From: Nocardioides marinus | Lineage (GTDB): Bacteria > Actinomycetota > Actinomycetes > Propionibacteriales > Nocardioidaceae | Reading direction: 5' to 3' | Length of the DNA stretch: 64,000 bases | Assembly (NCBI RefSeq): GCF_013408145.1 | Contig: NZ_JACBZI010000001.1 | Span: forward strand, 3,362,001-3,426,000 | Shown: positions 14,406 through 23,981 of the stretch, piece after piece | How the letters are laid out: each line of letters opens with the position of its first letter | Numbering within the stretch: position 1 is the first letter of the stretch | The notes under the pieces: generated by a model | Seen by the model: only the letters and a program-made list of their open reading frames with translations | Databases searched by the model: none | Told to the model about the DNA's origin: nothing | Translations under genes and position numbers: made by a program

Positions 14406-17400
14406 ATGGAGAACCCCGTGAGCACCGACCGCCCCAGCCTGCACGTCCCCCAGCACCCGGTCCGCCTGGTCACCGCGAGCAGCCTCTTCGACGGCCACGA
14501 CGCCTCGATCAACATCATGCGGCGGATCTTCCAGAGCCAGGGCTGCGAGGTGATCCACCTCGGCCACAACCGCTCGGTCCAGGAGGTCGTGGACGCGGCG
14601 CTGGAGGAGGACGTCCAGGGCGTGGCGGTGTCGTCCTACCAGGGCGGGCACGTGGAGTACTTCGAGTACCTCGTGGAGCTGCTGCGCGCGGCCGGGGCCG
14701 GTCACGTGAAGGTCGTCGGGGGCGGCGGCGGCGTGATCGTCCACGACGAGATCAGCCGGCTGCGGGCCTCGGGCGTCACGATCTTCTCCCCCGAGGACGG
14801 CCAGCGTCTCGGCCTGCCGGGCATGGTCAACACCGTCGTGGCCGACTGCGACACCGACCTGTGGGACCTGCGCCCCGTCACCGCCGAGCAGGTGCTGGCC
14901 GGCGAGCGGTCGGCGGTCGCGCGCGCGATCACCGGCGCCGAGCTCGGCCGCCTCGACGACGACACGCGCGCCGAGCTGCGCGCGGCCGCCGAGCGCAGCC
15001 ACGCGCCGGTCCTCGGGCTCACCGGCACGGGCGGCTCGGGCAAGTCCAGCCTCACCGACGAGATCGTCCGCCGCTTCCGCGTCGACCAGCAGGACAAGCT
15101 GCGCGTGGCCGTCGTGGCCGTCGACCCGACCCGGCGCAAGGGCGGCGGGGCCCTGCTCGGCGACCGGATCCGGATGAACTCCCTCGACCTGCCCGGCCAC
15201 GACCGGGACCGGGTCTACTTCCGCAGCCTGGCCACCCGCGGCGCCCACGAGATCCCCGAGCACCTCGAGGACGTCATCACCGTCCTCAAGGCGGCCGGCT
15301 TCGACCTCGTCGTCGTCGAGACGCCCGGCATCGGTCAGGGCGACGCCGCGATCGTGCCGTTCGTCGACACCTCGATGTACGTCATGACGCCGGAGTTCGG
15401 CGCCGCCTCGCAGCTGGAGAAGATCGACATGCTCGACTTCGCCGACGTCGTGGCGATCAACAAGTTCGAGCGGCGCGGGGCCGCCGACGCGCTGCGCGAC
15501 GTGGGCCGCCAGCTGGTCCGCAACCGCGAGGCCTTCGGCAAGCAGCCCTCCGACATGCCGGTCTTCGGCACCTCGGCGGCCACCTTCAACGACGACGGCG
15601 TCACCGCGCTCTACCAGCACCTGCGAGGCCTGCTCGCCGCCCAGGGTCTCCCGGTCGCCGAGGGCGCGCTGACGCCCGTCGACGTCAAGCACTCCAGCGG
15701 CATCCGGGCGGTCGTCCCCCAGGAACGGGTGCGCTACCTCGCCGAGGTCGTCGAGACCGTCCGCGGCTACCACGCGCGCACCGAGGAGCTCGTCGAGCAG
15801 GCCCGCCGCGCCCAGCGGCTGGCCGACGTCGCGGCCGAGCTGGAGTCCGCGGGGGCGGACGCCGGCGGCGTACCGGCGCTCCTCGAGGACGCCCGCCGCA
15901 CCCTGGACCCCACGGTCGCCGACCAGCTCGAGCAGTGGCCGTCGCTCGTCGAGGAGTACGCCGCGGTGCCGGGCCGCGAGTCCCTCTCCGGCAACCGGGT
16001 CCCCAAGGTCGCCGTGCCGCGGTACGCCGACCACGGCGAGCTGGTGCGCTTCTGGCGCCGGGAGAACCTCCCGGGCCGCTTCCCCTTCACCGCCGGCGTC
16101 TTCCCGTTCAAGCGCGAGGGCGAGGACCCGGCCCGGATGTTCGCCGGCGAGGGCGACCCCGCCCGCACCAACCGCCGCTTCAAGCTGCTCAGCGAGGGCA
16201 ACGAGGCGACCCGCCTCTCGACCGCCTTCGACTCGGTGACGCTCTACGGCCGCGACCCCGACGAGCGCCCCGACATCTACGGCAAGGTCGGCACCTCGGG
16301 CGTGAGCGTCGCGACGCTGGAGGACATGAAGCAGCTCTACGACGGCTTCGACCTGCTCGCCCCCACCACCAGCGTGTCCATGACGATCAACGGCCCGGCC
16401 CCCACCGTGCTGGCCTTCTTCCTCAACACCGTCATGGACCAGGCCCGCGAGCGCGGCATCGAGCCGGCCGAGGCCCTGCAGACCGTGCGCGGCACCGTGC
16501 AGGCCGACATCCTCAAGGAGGACCAGGGGCAGAACACCTGCCTGTTCTCCACCGAGTTCAGCCTGCGGATGATGGCCGACATCCAGGAGTGGTTCATCGC
16601 CCAGCGGGTGCGCAACTTCTACTCGGTGTCGATCTCCGGCTACCACATCGCCGAGGCCGGGGCGAACCCCATCAGCCAGCTCGCCTTCACCCTCGCCAAC
16701 GGGTTCACCTACGTCGAGGCCTACCTCGCGCGCGGCATGGACATCGACGACTTCGCGCCCAACCTGTCGTTCTTCTTCTCCAACGGCATGGACCCGGAGT
16801 ACTCCGTGATCGGCCGCGTCGCCCGCCGGATCTGGGCGGTGGCGATGAAGGAGAGGTACGGCGCGGGCGAGCGCTCCCAGAAGCTGAAGTACCACGTGCA
16901 GACGAGCGGTCGGTCCCTGCACGCGCAGGAGATGGACTTCAACGACATCCGCACCACCCTGCAGGCGCTCATCGCGATCTACGACAACGCCAACTCCCTG
17001 CACACCAACGCCTACGACGAGGCCGTGACCACCCCGAGCACCGAGTCGGTGCGACGGGCGCTGGCGATCCAGCTGATCATCAACCGCGAGTGGGGCCTGG
17101 CGATGAACGAGAACCCGCTCCAGGGCTCCTTCATCATCGACGAGCTCACCGACCTCGTGGAGGAGGCGGTGCTGCGGGAGTTCGAGGCGATCAACGAGCG
17201 CGGCGGGGTGCTCGGCGCGATGGAGACCGGCTACCAGCGCGGGCGGATCCAGGACGAGTCGATGCTCTACGAGCACCGCAAGCACGACGGGTCGCTGCCG
17301 ATCATCGGCGTCAACACCTTCCTCAAGCCCGGCGGCGACGACGCCACCCCCGAGCACGTCGAGCTCTCCCGGGCCACCGAGTCGGAGAAGGAGTCGCAGC

Positions 17401-17594
17401 TGCGTCGGGTCCGCGACTTCACCCGCAACCACGAGCAGGAGGCCACCGAGGCGCTGGCGCGCCTGAAGGAGGCGGCCGCCTCCCCCGACGAGAACGTCTT
17501 CGCCGTGCTCATGGACGCCGCGCGGGTCTGCTCGCTGGGCCAGGTCACCGAGGCGTTCTTCGAGGTCGGCGGCCAGTACCGCCGCAACGTCTGA
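14406..17594 (+). CDS. icmF: Fused isobutyryl-CoA mutase (IcmF)
   Basis: Adenosylcobalamin-dependent acyl-CoA mutase of 1062 aa, interconverting isobutyryl-CoA and butyryl-CoA or a related pair. Order: B12-binding domain with FDGHDASI (His31 is the lower cobalt ligand) and GGGGGVIV; MeaB-like G-protein chaperone with P-loop [12 protein letters not shown] (about 205-216) and [11 protein letters not shown]; then the mutase TIM barrel ([44 protein letters not shown]). This three-part fusion is diagnostic of IcmF. Start: ATG 14406 gives 1062 aa, but GTG 14418 has a better ribosome site (GGAG, 6-nt spacing) and may be the true start. The 168-aa thioesterase gene follows. Confidence 0.95.
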   Translation: MENPVSTDRPSLHVPQHPVRLVTASSLFDGHDASINIMRRIFQSQGCEVIHLGHNRSVQEVVDAALEEDVQGVAVSSYQGGHVEYFEYLVELLRAAGAGHVKVVGGGGGVIVHDEISRLRASGVTIFSPEDGQRLGLPGMVNTVVADCDTDLWDLRPVTAEQVLAGERSAVARAITGAELGRLDDDTRAELRAAAERSHAPVLGLTGTGGSGKSSLTDEIVRRFRVDQQDKLRVAVVAVDPTRRKGGGALLGDRIRMNSLDLPGHDRDRVYFRSLATRGAHEIPEHLEDVITVLKAAGFDLVVVETPGIGQGDAAIVPFVDTSMYVMTPEFGAASQLEKIDMLDFADVVAINKFERRGAADALRDVGRQLVRNREAFGKQPSDMPVFGTSAATFNDDGVTALYQHLRGLLAAQGLPVAEGALTPVDVKHSSGIRAVVPQERVRYLAEVVETVRGYHARTEELVEQARRAQRLADVAAELESAGADAGGVPALLEDARRTLDPTVADQLEQWPSLVEEYAAVPGRESLSGNRVPKVAVPRYADHGELVRFWRRENLPGRFPFTAGVFPFKREGEDPARMFAGEGDPARTNRRFKLLSEGNEATRLSTAFDSVTLYGRDPDERPDIYGKVGTSGVSVATLEDMKQLYDGFDLLAPTTSVSMTINGPAPTVLAFFLNTVMDQARERGIEPAEALQTVRGTVQADILKEDQGQNTCLFSTEFSLRMMADIQEWFIAQRVRNFYSVSISGYHIAEAGANPISQLAFTLANGFTYVEAYLARGMDIDDFAPNLSFFFSNGMDPEYSVIGRVARRIWAVAMKERYGAGERSQKLKYHVQTSGRSLHAQEMDFNDIRTTLQALIAIYDNANSLHTNAYDEAVTTPSTESVRRALAIQLIINREWGLAMNENPLQGSFIIDELTDLVEEAVLREFEAINERGGVLGAMETGYQRGRIQDESMLYEHRKHDGSLPIIGVNTFLKPGGDDATPEHVELSRATESEKESQLRRVRDFTRNHEQEATEALARLKEAAASPDENVFAVLMDAARVCSLGQVTEAFFEVGGQYRRNV

Positions 17595-17597
17595 GGT

Positions 17598-17620
17598 GCT
17601 CCCGGGCGGAGCCCGGGAGC
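17598..17620 (+). terminator. GC hairpin just after icmF
   Basis: GCTCCCGGGC-GGA-GCCCGGGAGC is a perfect 10-bp stem with a 3-nt loop, starting 4 nt after the icmF stop. There is no T-tract, as usual for high-GC actinobacterial terminators. Confidence 0.65.
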
Positions 17621-17624
17621 AACC

Positions 17625-17815
17625 CGAAGAGGTCGAGCGAGCCCCGCGACCGAGGGACGAGGTCGCGACGGGCGGGTCGAGACCTTGGCCCAGGTGATCG
17701 AGCAGCCGAGGAGCGCCAGCGACGAGGCGGGCGTCGAGATCCCCGGGCCACGCGCGTCGGGCCGGAGGTCTCGACGCCCGCTCGCTGGCGCTCGCTGCTC
17801 GACCACCGACGTCCG
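17625..17815. repeat. Cluster of 43-nt-family repeats in both orientations
   Basis: A degenerate unit near 17697-17745 (GATCGAGCAGCCGAGGAGCG, then CGCCAGCGACGAGGCGGGCG) runs in the direction of the array at 2656. A second unit near 17770-17813 (GGTCTCGACGCCCGCTCGCT onward) runs the opposite way. Together they form an inverted pair around a short centre. A third, looser copy precedes them (GGTCGAGCGAGCCCC to GGGTCGAGACC). The cluster fills the gap between icmF and the thioesterase gene. Confidence 0.85.
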
Positions 17816-17828
17816 ATAGGTTCACCCC

Positions 17829-18335
17829 GTGACCAGCACCACGACGCACCCCAGCTACGACCAGCTCAAGGACCTCCCGGCGTACGCCGAGCAGCCCGTC
17901 CCGATCGCCTTCGAGGACAACAACGGCCACCTCAACGTGCGCCACTACCTCGGGATCGGCAGCGAGGGCCTCGACGAGTCCCTGGTCGACCTGGGCATCC
18001 CGGTGGACTGGCCGATCAAGGCCGGGCACGCCTGCTTCGCCGCCGAGCACCACGTGACCTACCTGCGCGAGCTGCGCACCGGCGACCGGATGTCGGTGCG
18101 GGTGCGGCTGCTGGGCCGCTCCGAGCGGGCCGCCCACGCGCTGGTCTACATCCTCGACGACACCCACCAGCAGGTCAGCGCGGTCTTCGAGGAGATCTTC
18201 CTGCACATCGACCTCTCCGACCGCCGTACGGCGCCCTGGCCGGCCGACGTCGCCGAGGCCATCGACGCCCGGGTGGCCGAGCACGAGAAGCTCCCCTTCG
18301 AGGCGGTCACGTCCGGCTCGATGGCGCTGCGCTGA
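17829..18335 (+). CDS. Acyl-CoA thioesterase, hot-dog fold
   Basis: A 168-aa single hot-dog-domain protein. FEDNNGHLNVRHYL matches the active-site helix region of 4-hydroxybenzoyl-CoA-type thioesterases, with Asn/His where others have Asp-x-x-x-H-x-N. The strands AGHACFAAEHHVTYLREL and RVRLLGRSERAAHALVYIL follow. GTG start at 17829. Placed after icmF, it may hydrolyse an acyl-CoA from branched-chain metabolism, but the substrate is not readable from the sequence. A repeat cluster separates it from icmF, so co-transcription is doubtful. Confidence 0.8.
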   Translation: MTSTTTHPSYDQLKDLPAYAEQPVPIAFEDNNGHLNVRHYLGIGSEGLDESLVDLGIPVDWPIKAGHACFAAEHHVTYLRELRTGDRMSVRVRLLGRSERAAHALVYILDDTHQQVSAVFEEIFLHIDLSDRRTAPWPADVAEAIDARVAEHEKLPFEAVTSGSMALR

Positions 18336-18351
18336 CCGACTCGCGCTGACT

Positions 18352-18485
18352 GCCGAGAGGTCACCCGTGCCCGGCCGAGCCGTCACCGACGCACGCTCGG
18401 GAGGTCGCTCACGCACGGCGGCGCCCGGGTGCGCGTGCGTGGGTGACGTCCGGAGCGTGCGCGGGTGACGGCTCGGCGGGTGGTG
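18352..18485. repeat. Degenerate 22-nt repeats in an inverted arrangement around the start of the BtuF-like gene
   Basis: Three 22-23-nt units run one way: GCCGAGAGGTCACCCGTGCC from 18352, GCCGAGCCGTCACCGACGCA next, then CTCGGGAGGTCGCTCACGCA. After about 20 nt, two units run the other way (GTGCGTGGGTGACGTCCGGA, GTGCGCGGGTGACGGCTCGG). The last includes the GTG start of the next gene at 18465. The same unit appears 2.6 times inside a coding region at 31364-31423. Confidence 0.75.
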
Positions 18486-19199
18486 TCGCTGGTCCCCTCG
18501 ATCACCGAGGCACTGGCCACCGTGCACCCGGAGGCGCTGGTGGGGGTCACCGACTGGTGCACCCATCCCCCCGACCTCGAGTCGTACGGCGCCCGGCGGG
18601 TGCGCGGGACCAAGAACCCGGACCTCGCGGCGATCGAGGCGCTGCGGCCGGACCTGGTGGTCGTCAACCGCGAGGAGAACCGCGAGCTGGACGTGCGCCG
18701 GATGCGCGAGCGCGGGCTGCGCGTCGAGGTCACCGACATCGAGACCGTCCCCGAGGGGGTCGCCGAGCTCGAGCGGCTGCTGGACCTGCTGGGCTGGGAG
18801 CGACCGGCGTGGCTGGCCGAGGCGCGGTCACTGTGGTGCGGGCCGCTCCCGCCGGTGACCCGGCGCGTGGTGGTACCGATCTGGCGGGACCCGTGGATGG
18901 TCGTGGGCCCGCGCACCTTCACCGCGGACCTGTGCCGTCGCCTGGGCTGGGAGGTCGTGCAGGCCCAGGACCCCGACGCCCCGGACCGCTACCCCACGGT
19001 GCCGGTCGAGGAGCTCGACAGGTGCGGCGCGGACGCCGTGCTGCTGCCCGACGAGCCCTACGTCTTCACCGCCGACGACGGCCCCGAGTGCTTCACGACC
19101 CCGGTGGAGCTGGTCAGCGGTCGGGCGCTCACGTGGTACGGCCCTTCCCTGGTCGCGGCCGCCCGCGACGTGGCGCGACCCACCCTTACGGAGGGTTAG
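18465..19199 (+). CDS. BtuF-like helical-backbone metal/cobalamin-binding protein, apparently cytosolic
   Basis: A 244-aa protein of the class III periplasmic-binding fold (BtuF/FhuD type): RRVVSLVPSITEALATV, then VGVTDWCTHPP, GTKNPDLAAIEALRPDLVVV and the matching second lobe. It lacks any signal peptide or lipobox, since the frame opens directly into the first strand. It is therefore probably cytosolic or misnamed as a transporter component; such stand-alone forms are common in actinobacteria and their role is unknown. The GTG start lies inside the last 22-nt repeat. No transporter genes are adjacent. Confidence 0.75.
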   Translation: MTARRVVSLVPSITEALATVHPEALVGVTDWCTHPPDLESYGARRVRGTKNPDLAAIEALRPDLVVVNREENRELDVRRMRERGLRVEVTDIETVPEGVAELERLLDLLGWERPAWLAEARSLWCGPLPPVTRRVVVPIWRDPWMVVGPRTFTADLCRRLGWEVVQAQDPDAPDRYPTVPVEELDRCGADAVLLPDEPYVFTADDGPECFTTPVELVSGRALTWYGPSLVAAARDVARPTLTEG

Positions 19200-19255
19200 A
19201 CCCGGCGGGCCCTGGGGAACCCCTGGAGGGACCGCACGCGAGAGGACCCCTCCCC

Positions 19256-20173
19256 ATGAACCAGCCCGACGCCCCCGAGCCGACCGAAGGCTCCGAGATC
19301 GTGGGCCGCTACCGGGTCGAGGAGCTCATCGCCCTCGGTGGCACCGCCACCGTCCACCGCGCGCACGACCTGCGCCTGGGCCGCGACGTGGCCCTCAAGC
19401 GCCCCCGCACCGAGGGTGGCCAGGCGCAGCACCGGCTCCGACTCCTCGACGAGGGCCGCATGCTGGCCCACCTCTCCCACCCGGGCCTGGTCCGCGTCCT
19501 GGACGCCGCATGGGAGGGCCCCGGAGCTCCCTACCTCGCCCTGGAGCTCGTCGACGGTCCCGACCTCGACGCGACGCTGGCCAGCGGACCGCTGAGCCGG
19601 CGCGAGGTCGCCGTCGTCGGCCGCGACGTGGCCTCCGCGCTGGCCTACCTCCACGCCGAGGGCCTGGTCCACCGCGACGTGAAGCCGGCCAACGTCCTCC
19701 TCGACAGCAGCGGCCACGCCCGCCTGTGCGACCTGGGGGTGACCCTGCGCGACGGGGAGCCCGACCCGCACGGCCGTCCCGGTCACACCGTCGGCTCCAT
19801 CGCCTACCTCGCCCCCGAGCAGGTCCTCGGCGCGCCGCTCGGCACACCGGTCGACGTCTACGCGCTCGGGCTGATGCTCCTCGAGGCGCTGACCGGGCGC
19901 CGCGAGTTCGACGGCAGCCCGGAGGAGGCCGCCTGGGCCCGTGTGCACCGCGGCCCGACCATCCCCACCTCGCTCGGCGCCGGCTGGACCGGCCTGCTCT
20001 CGGCCATGACCTGCCGCGAGCCCGCGGAGCGCCCCTCGGCCCGCGCGGTCGCCGAGCACCTCGAGGCCATGCTGGCCGTCGACACCCTGGGCGTCGTCGC
20101 CCCGCTCGAGCGGCCCGCCGGTCGTCACCGCGCGCCCGTCGAGGCTCAGGAGCTCGCTGCCACCGTCGCCTGA
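19256..20173 (+). CDS. Serine/threonine protein kinase without membrane anchor
   Basis: A Hanks-type kinase of 305 aa consisting almost only of the catalytic domain. It has the Gly-rich opening (YRVEELIALGGTATVHRA), the lysine in VALKRP, the catalytic loop HRDVKPANVL (near residue 139), CDLGVTL in place of DFG, then SIAYLAPEQ and VDVYALGLML. The key Lys, Asp, Asn and the DLG aspartate are all present, so it should be active. There is no transmembrane segment or PASTA domain, unlike PknB. ATG start at 19256. Its last 28 nt overlap the end of the convergent acyltransferase gene. Confidence 0.9.
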   Translation: MNQPDAPEPTEGSEIVGRYRVEELIALGGTATVHRAHDLRLGRDVALKRPRTEGGQAQHRLRLLDEGRMLAHLSHPGLVRVLDAAWEGPGAPYLALELVDGPDLDATLASGPLSRREVAVVGRDVASALAYLHAEGLVHRDVKPANVLLDSSGHARLCDLGVTLRDGEPDPHGRPGHTVGSIAYLAPEQVLGAPLGTPVDVYALGLMLLEALTGRREFDGSPEEAAWARVHRGPTIPTSLGAGWTGLLSAMTCREPAERPSARAVAEHLEAMLAVDTLGVVAPLERPAGRHRAPVEAQELAATVA

Positions 20174-21261
20174 GCGGCCGAGCCGCCGGCTGCCGTCCCC
20201 GGCAACCGGGCACTACGCGGTCGGCGGGGCAGCTCGAAGAGCGCGTCGGCCCCGAGCCGGCGCAGCACCGCGTGCAGCGCGAGGGCGGCCGCGACGGCCA
20301 CGGCGCTGAGCAGCACGGGGTACGCCGCAGCCTCCGCGGCCCCGAGCCACCCCGTCCCGATCGGGCTGGGCAGGTGCAGCGCGAGCGCGAGCAGCGGGGC
20401 GTGCAGCACGTAGATCGGGAGCGTGCGTCGACCGAGCCAGGCCAGCGTGTGGGCGGAGCGTCCCTCGGCCAGCCGCACGCACAGCCCGATGCCGAGCGGC
20501 ACGCCGACCACGCTGGCGACCAGCATCAGGCTGATGCGCGGCATCCCGACCAGCGGCAGGACGACGACCAGCGCCAGGTAGGCCAGCCCCAGGCGCCGCG
20601 GGACCCGCGAGGCCGGGCCGGCCCAGCGGCGTACCAGGTCGGGGGCGAGCGCGCCGACGGCGAAGAAGGTGAAGTGGAAGACCACCGACACCCTGTTCCA
20701 GTCGTCGGTCGGAAGGAGCCCGGCGCAGGCCGAGACGACCGCGCTGGCCGCCAGCACCGGGAGGACCGGGAGGCCCGACAGCAGCCGGGCCAGGGCGAAG
20801 TAGACCGCGAGCGCGTAGAGGAACCACAGCCCGGTGGAGGCCCACACGAGGTCGGCCGCGAGCTCACCGAGGTCCTGGGTCCGGTTCATCGGGAGCATCC
20901 GCTCCACCGAGAAGAACGCGCCCTGCAGGACCAGCCACACGACGTAGAGGTAGTACGGCGAGAGCACCCGTCGCCTGGCCTGCGCCCACGGTCGGCGCAC
21001 GGCGCTCGAGGCGACCAGGCCGCTGAGCACGAAGAAGAGCGGCATCCGCACCGGCTTGAGCGCCATCGTGACCCAGTGCCAGGCGTCGGCCACCGCGGCC
21101 AGGGCCGCAGGGGTCTGCATCGCGAGGTCCTTCACGACCGCGTGGTGCAGCACCACCAGCAGGATGCACACGCCCTTCGCGACGTCGACCCACAGCATCC
21201 GACCACCGGCACGACGCTCGGCGGGCGCGTCGGCGGGCGCGTCGGCGGGAGGGAGGGGCAC
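20146..21261 (-). CDS. Membrane acyltransferase, fucose-4-O-acetylase-like (acyltransferase 3)
   Basis: Integral membrane protein of about 371 aa with around ten hydrophobic segments. The opening VDVAKGVCILLVVLHHAVV is the family signature (D-x-x-K-G, then H). Later helices include RMPLFFVLSGLVASS and LPIYVLHAPLLALAL. Members move acyl groups onto exported sugars or lipids. I use GTG 21261, which clears the adenylate cyclase gene; ATG near 21198 (MLWVDVAKG) is equally possible. The substrate is unknown. Its end overlaps the kinase gene by 28 nt. Confidence 0.83.
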   Translation of the reverse strand: MPLPPADAPADAPAERRAGGRMLWVDVAKGVCILLVVLHHAVVKDLAMQTPAALAAVADAWHWVTMALKPVRMPLFFVLSGLVASSAVRRPWAQARRRVLSPYYLYVVWLVLQGAFFSVERMLPMNRTQDLGELAADLVWASTGLWFLYALAVYFALARLLSGLPVLPVLAASAVVSACAGLLPTDDWNRVSVVFHFTFFAVGALAPDLVRRWAGPASRVPRRLGLAYLALVVVLPLVGMPRISLMLVASVVGVPLGIGLCVRLAEGRSAHTLAWLGRRTLPIYVLHAPLLALALHLPSPIGTGWLGAAEAAAYPVLLSAVAVAAALALHAVLRRLGADALFELPRRPRSARLPGTAAGGSAAQATVAASS

Positions 21262-21319
21262 GGGGCCAGGGTGGGGGGCGCGGCGCCCGGGTGCCGCACC
21301 GGCGACGACGTGTCGTTGG

Positions 21320-22861
21320 TCACCGACGCACGTGGAGCGCGGTCTCCTCGGTCCTGCCCCGCAGGGTGACCCGGTCGCCGGGACGCCAGTGCGCGGCCTC
21401 GTCCTCACCGGCGTCGGCAAGGGTCTCGGCGCTGGTCAGCACCCGCCCCTCGACGTCCTTGGCCAGCTCGGTGAGGCGGGCCGCGGCGTTCACTGCGTCC
21501 CCGATGACGGTGTACTCGAAGCGGGCCCGGGTGCCCACGTTGCCGGCCACGGTCTCCCCGGTGAAGACCCCCACGCCCGCGTCGAGGTCGGGCTGCTCGC
21601 GCGCCAGCCGCTCGACCATCGCGCGTGCCGCCCGCAGGCCGCGGGTGGCGTGGTCGGGCAGGTCCACCGGCGCCCCGAAGACCGCGAGCACCGCGTCGCC
21701 CATGAACTTGTTGACCAGCCCGCCCTCGCGGTCTATCTCGTCCACGACGACCTCGAAGAAGCCGTTGAGGAGCTCGACGACCTCGGCCGGGGTACGCCGC
21801 GCCGCGATGGTCGTGGAGCCGACGAGGTCCACGAGGAGCACGGTGACCCGCCGCGACTCCCCGCCGAGCTCGACGTCGCCGCCGGCGGCCGCCCGGGCCA
21901 CCTCCTGCCCCACGTGCCGGCCGAACAGGTCGCGCAGGTGCTCGCGCTCGGCGAGCCCCTCGGCCATGTGGTTGAACCCGGCCTGGAGCAGCCCGAGCTC
22001 CGTGGCGTCGTACACGGGGACCCGCTGGTCGAGGTCCCCGTCCTGGACCCGGCCCAGGGCGGCCCGGACCGAGACCAGCGGGGCCACGACCGCGCGGGCG
22101 TTGAGCACGGTCACCAGCAGCCCGAACACGAGCACGACCCCGGAGATCGCCAGTGCCTCCACGGCCATCCGCTCCGCGGAGACGTCGCCTTGGGCCAGCG
22201 CCAGCACGGCGGCGTACCCGAGGCCCACCAACGGCGCCGCGGTCCCGAGCAGCCAGAAGGTGAGCATCCGCCCACCCACCCCGAGGCCGCGCGGGCGGGA
22301 CTCGGGCGAGCCGGCGAGCGCGCGCGCCGAGACCGGCCGGAGGAAGAACTCCGCCATCAGGTAGGTGATGGCGCACACCACCGTCCCCCCGATGGCCACG
22401 GTCGGCGCCGTGCCGAGGGCGCGGCCGGGGGCCAGCCACAGCGCCAGCGCGGTGAAGAGCACCGTCGCGCCGAGCCACAGGGCTGCGGAGACGGCGGCCA
22501 GCTGGAGCGGGACCCGCATCGAGCGCCGGCGGTCCGCGGGCGAGGGCTCCTCCCCCCGCAGCGCCCAGCGCAGGCTCCGGAACGCCACCCTCGTGCCCCA
22601 CAGCACCCCCACGACCAGGGCGAGGCCGACGTAGACGGGGACGGCGATGGCCAGCGCGACCAGCAGGTCGCGACCACCACCGGGTTGGGGGACGACGAAG
22701 AGCGTGAGGACCACGACGACCCCCGCACCCGCCGCGTGCGTGGCGGTGATCCCCAGGGTGAGGAACAGCTGGACCCGCACCCGCAGGCGGCGCAGTGACT
22801 GGCCCTCCGGGCCGAGCAGCCAGGAGCCGAAGGGAGCGCGGGTGCCGGCCACGCCCCGCAT
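21320..22861 (-). CDS. Class III adenylate/guanylate cyclase with membrane and HAMP domains
   Basis: A 513-aa membrane-bound nucleotide cyclase. The N-terminal half has about six transmembrane helices (such as LFLTLGITATHAAGAGVVVV and LLVALAIAVPVYVGLALVV). A HAMP linker (ARAVVAPLVSVRAALGRVQD) leads to the catalytic domain (about 320-500). The metal-binding Asp residues lie in LLVDLVGSTT and FMGDAVLAVFG, and the late EYTVIGDAVNAAARL motif carries the Asp and Asn of active cyclases. This layout matches the mycobacterial Rv1318c-Rv1320c group. ATG 22861 is the chosen start. It would make cAMP in response to an unknown membrane signal. Confidence 0.9.
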   Translation of the reverse strand: MRGVAGTRAPFGSWLLGPEGQSLRRLRVRVQLFLTLGITATHAAGAGVVVVLTLFVVPQPGGGRDLLVALAIAVPVYVGLALVVGVLWGTRVAFRSLRWALRGEEPSPADRRRSMRVPLQLAAVSAALWLGATVLFTALALWLAPGRALGTAPTVAIGGTVVCAITYLMAEFFLRPVSARALAGSPESRPRGLGVGGRMLTFWLLGTAAPLVGLGYAAVLALAQGDVSAERMAVEALAISGVVLVFGLLVTVLNARAVVAPLVSVRAALGRVQDGDLDQRVPVYDATELGLLQAGFNHMAEGLAEREHLRDLFGRHVGQEVARAAAGGDVELGGESRRVTVLLVDLVGSTTIAARRTPAEVVELLNGFFEVVVDEIDREGGLVNKFMGDAVLAVFGAPVDLPDHATRGLRAARAMVERLAREQPDLDAGVGVFTGETVAGNVGTRARFEYTVIGDAVNAAARLTELAKDVEGRVLTSAETLADAGEDEAAHWRPGDRVTLRGRTEETALHVRR

Positions 22862-23047
22862 TCTGCCGCGTCGACGGCCGCGGCGCGGAGGACGGTCACG
22901 GCGGCCCAAAGGGGTGAGATGTGTGCAAGGTTTGTAGAGGGTTGTCTAAGGTGGGGGAATCCCACACCGATGAGGGACCTGTCGGCACCCGAACGCACCA
23001 CCGCACCGCCCCCCGGGCGGCGCGCAGCACAGAGAGCGACCCAGGCC

Positions 23048-23911
23048 ATGACCACGAGCCCGCTCGACGACCGTCGTCAGCAGCCCGGCATCCCCGCCCC
23101 GCGCACCTCCTGCGAGACCGTGCCGGCAGACGTCCGCTCGATCACCGACGGCGAGCGCTCGGAGTGGACCACCGCCCTGCTCGCGCGGGCGAACGCACCC
23201 GGCGTCGACGAGGCCGAGCGGGAGGCCTGCCTCGAGCGGGTCGTCGAGCTCAACATGCGCGTCGCCGAGGCCGTCGCCCGGCGCTACGCCCGGCGCTCCG
23301 TGCCGGTCGAGGACCTGACCCAGGTCGCCTACCTCGCCCTCGTGCGCGCCGTGCGCTCCTTCGACCCCACCCACGAGCGCGACCTGCTGGCCTACGCCGT
23401 CCCCTCGATGACCGGCGAGATCCGTCGACACTTCCGCGACCACTCCTGGACCATCCGCCCGCCGCGCGAGGTGCAGCGGGCCCACACGCGCCTGGTGCGC
23501 ACCGGCGCCGCCCTGGACCGCGTCGACGAGACGTCGGTGTCGGCGCTGGCCGCCGAGGTCGAGGAGTCCGTGGACGTCGTGCGCGAGGCACTGGTCGCCC
23601 GCTCCTGCTTCTCCCTGGTCTCCCTCGACTCCCCCGTCGGCGGCGAGACCGGCGGTGAGGACGGGCCCGTCCGCGACGTGGCCGACCCCGAGGTCGAGGA
23701 GTCGATCGAGCGCACCGAGGCCCGCCTGCTGGTGCAGCCCCTGCTGGCCACCCTCACCCCGCGCGACCGCGACCTGCTGCGCCTGCGCTTCGGTCAGGAG
23801 CTCTCCCAGCGCGAGATCGGGGTGCGGCTCGGGATGAGCCAGATCCAGGTGTCGCGCTGCCTGCAGCGACTGCTCGTGCAGCTGCGCGGCGCGCTCGCCG
23901 AGGCCAGCTGA
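23048..23911 (+). CDS. RNA polymerase sigma factor of the SigB/SigF (stress) family
   Basis: Alternative sigma factor, 287 aa from ATG 23048. Region 2 is plain (VVELNMRVAEAVARRYARR, then VEDLTQVAYLALVRAVRSFDP and FLAYAV-type VPSMTGEIRRHFRD), as are region 3 and the region 4 helix-turn-helix (LTPRDRDLLRLRFGQELSQR, then MSQIQVSRCLQRLL). The pattern matches SigB/SigF/SigI-type factors. ATG 22970 would add 26 residues; I prefer 23048 because the AT-richer, promoter-like stretch at 22930-22955 leaves little leader before 22970. No anti-sigma or anti-anti-sigma gene is adjacent, which is unusual for this family. Confidence 0.87.
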   Translation: MTTSPLDDRRQQPGIPAPRTSCETVPADVRSITDGERSEWTTALLARANAPGVDEAEREACLERVVELNMRVAEAVARRYARRSVPVEDLTQVAYLALVRAVRSFDPTHERDLLAYAVPSMTGEIRRHFRDHSWTIRPPREVQRAHTRLVRTGAALDRVDETSVSALAAEVEESVDVVREALVARSCFSLVSLDSPVGGETGGEDGPVRDVADPEVEESIERTEARLLVQPLLATLTPRDRDLLRLRFGQELSQREIGVRLGMSQIQVSRCLQRLLVQLRGALAEAS

Positions 23912-23981
23912 GCGTGACGGGCCGGCTCACGCCGGCGCCGGCGCAGGGATCGACCCGGCGGCCGGAGGGACCCGTCGGACC

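Noticed and set aside
14364-18566. A 1400-codon open frame on the minus strand opposite icmF, the thioesterase and the BtuF-like gene, plus a long plus-strand frame at 14384-18349.
   Set aside because: Long open frames without stops are expected opposite or beside GC3-rich genes. Their products are rich in Arg/Gly/Ala/His with no recognisable domain, while icmF in the same place is unmistakable.
22940-22960. An iron box or SigF-type promoter before the sigma factor (TCTAAGGTGGGGGAAT).
   Set aside because: It matches neither the 19-nt IdeR palindrome nor the GTTT-n15-GGGTA spacing closely enough. I only note it as an AT-richer promoter-like stretch.
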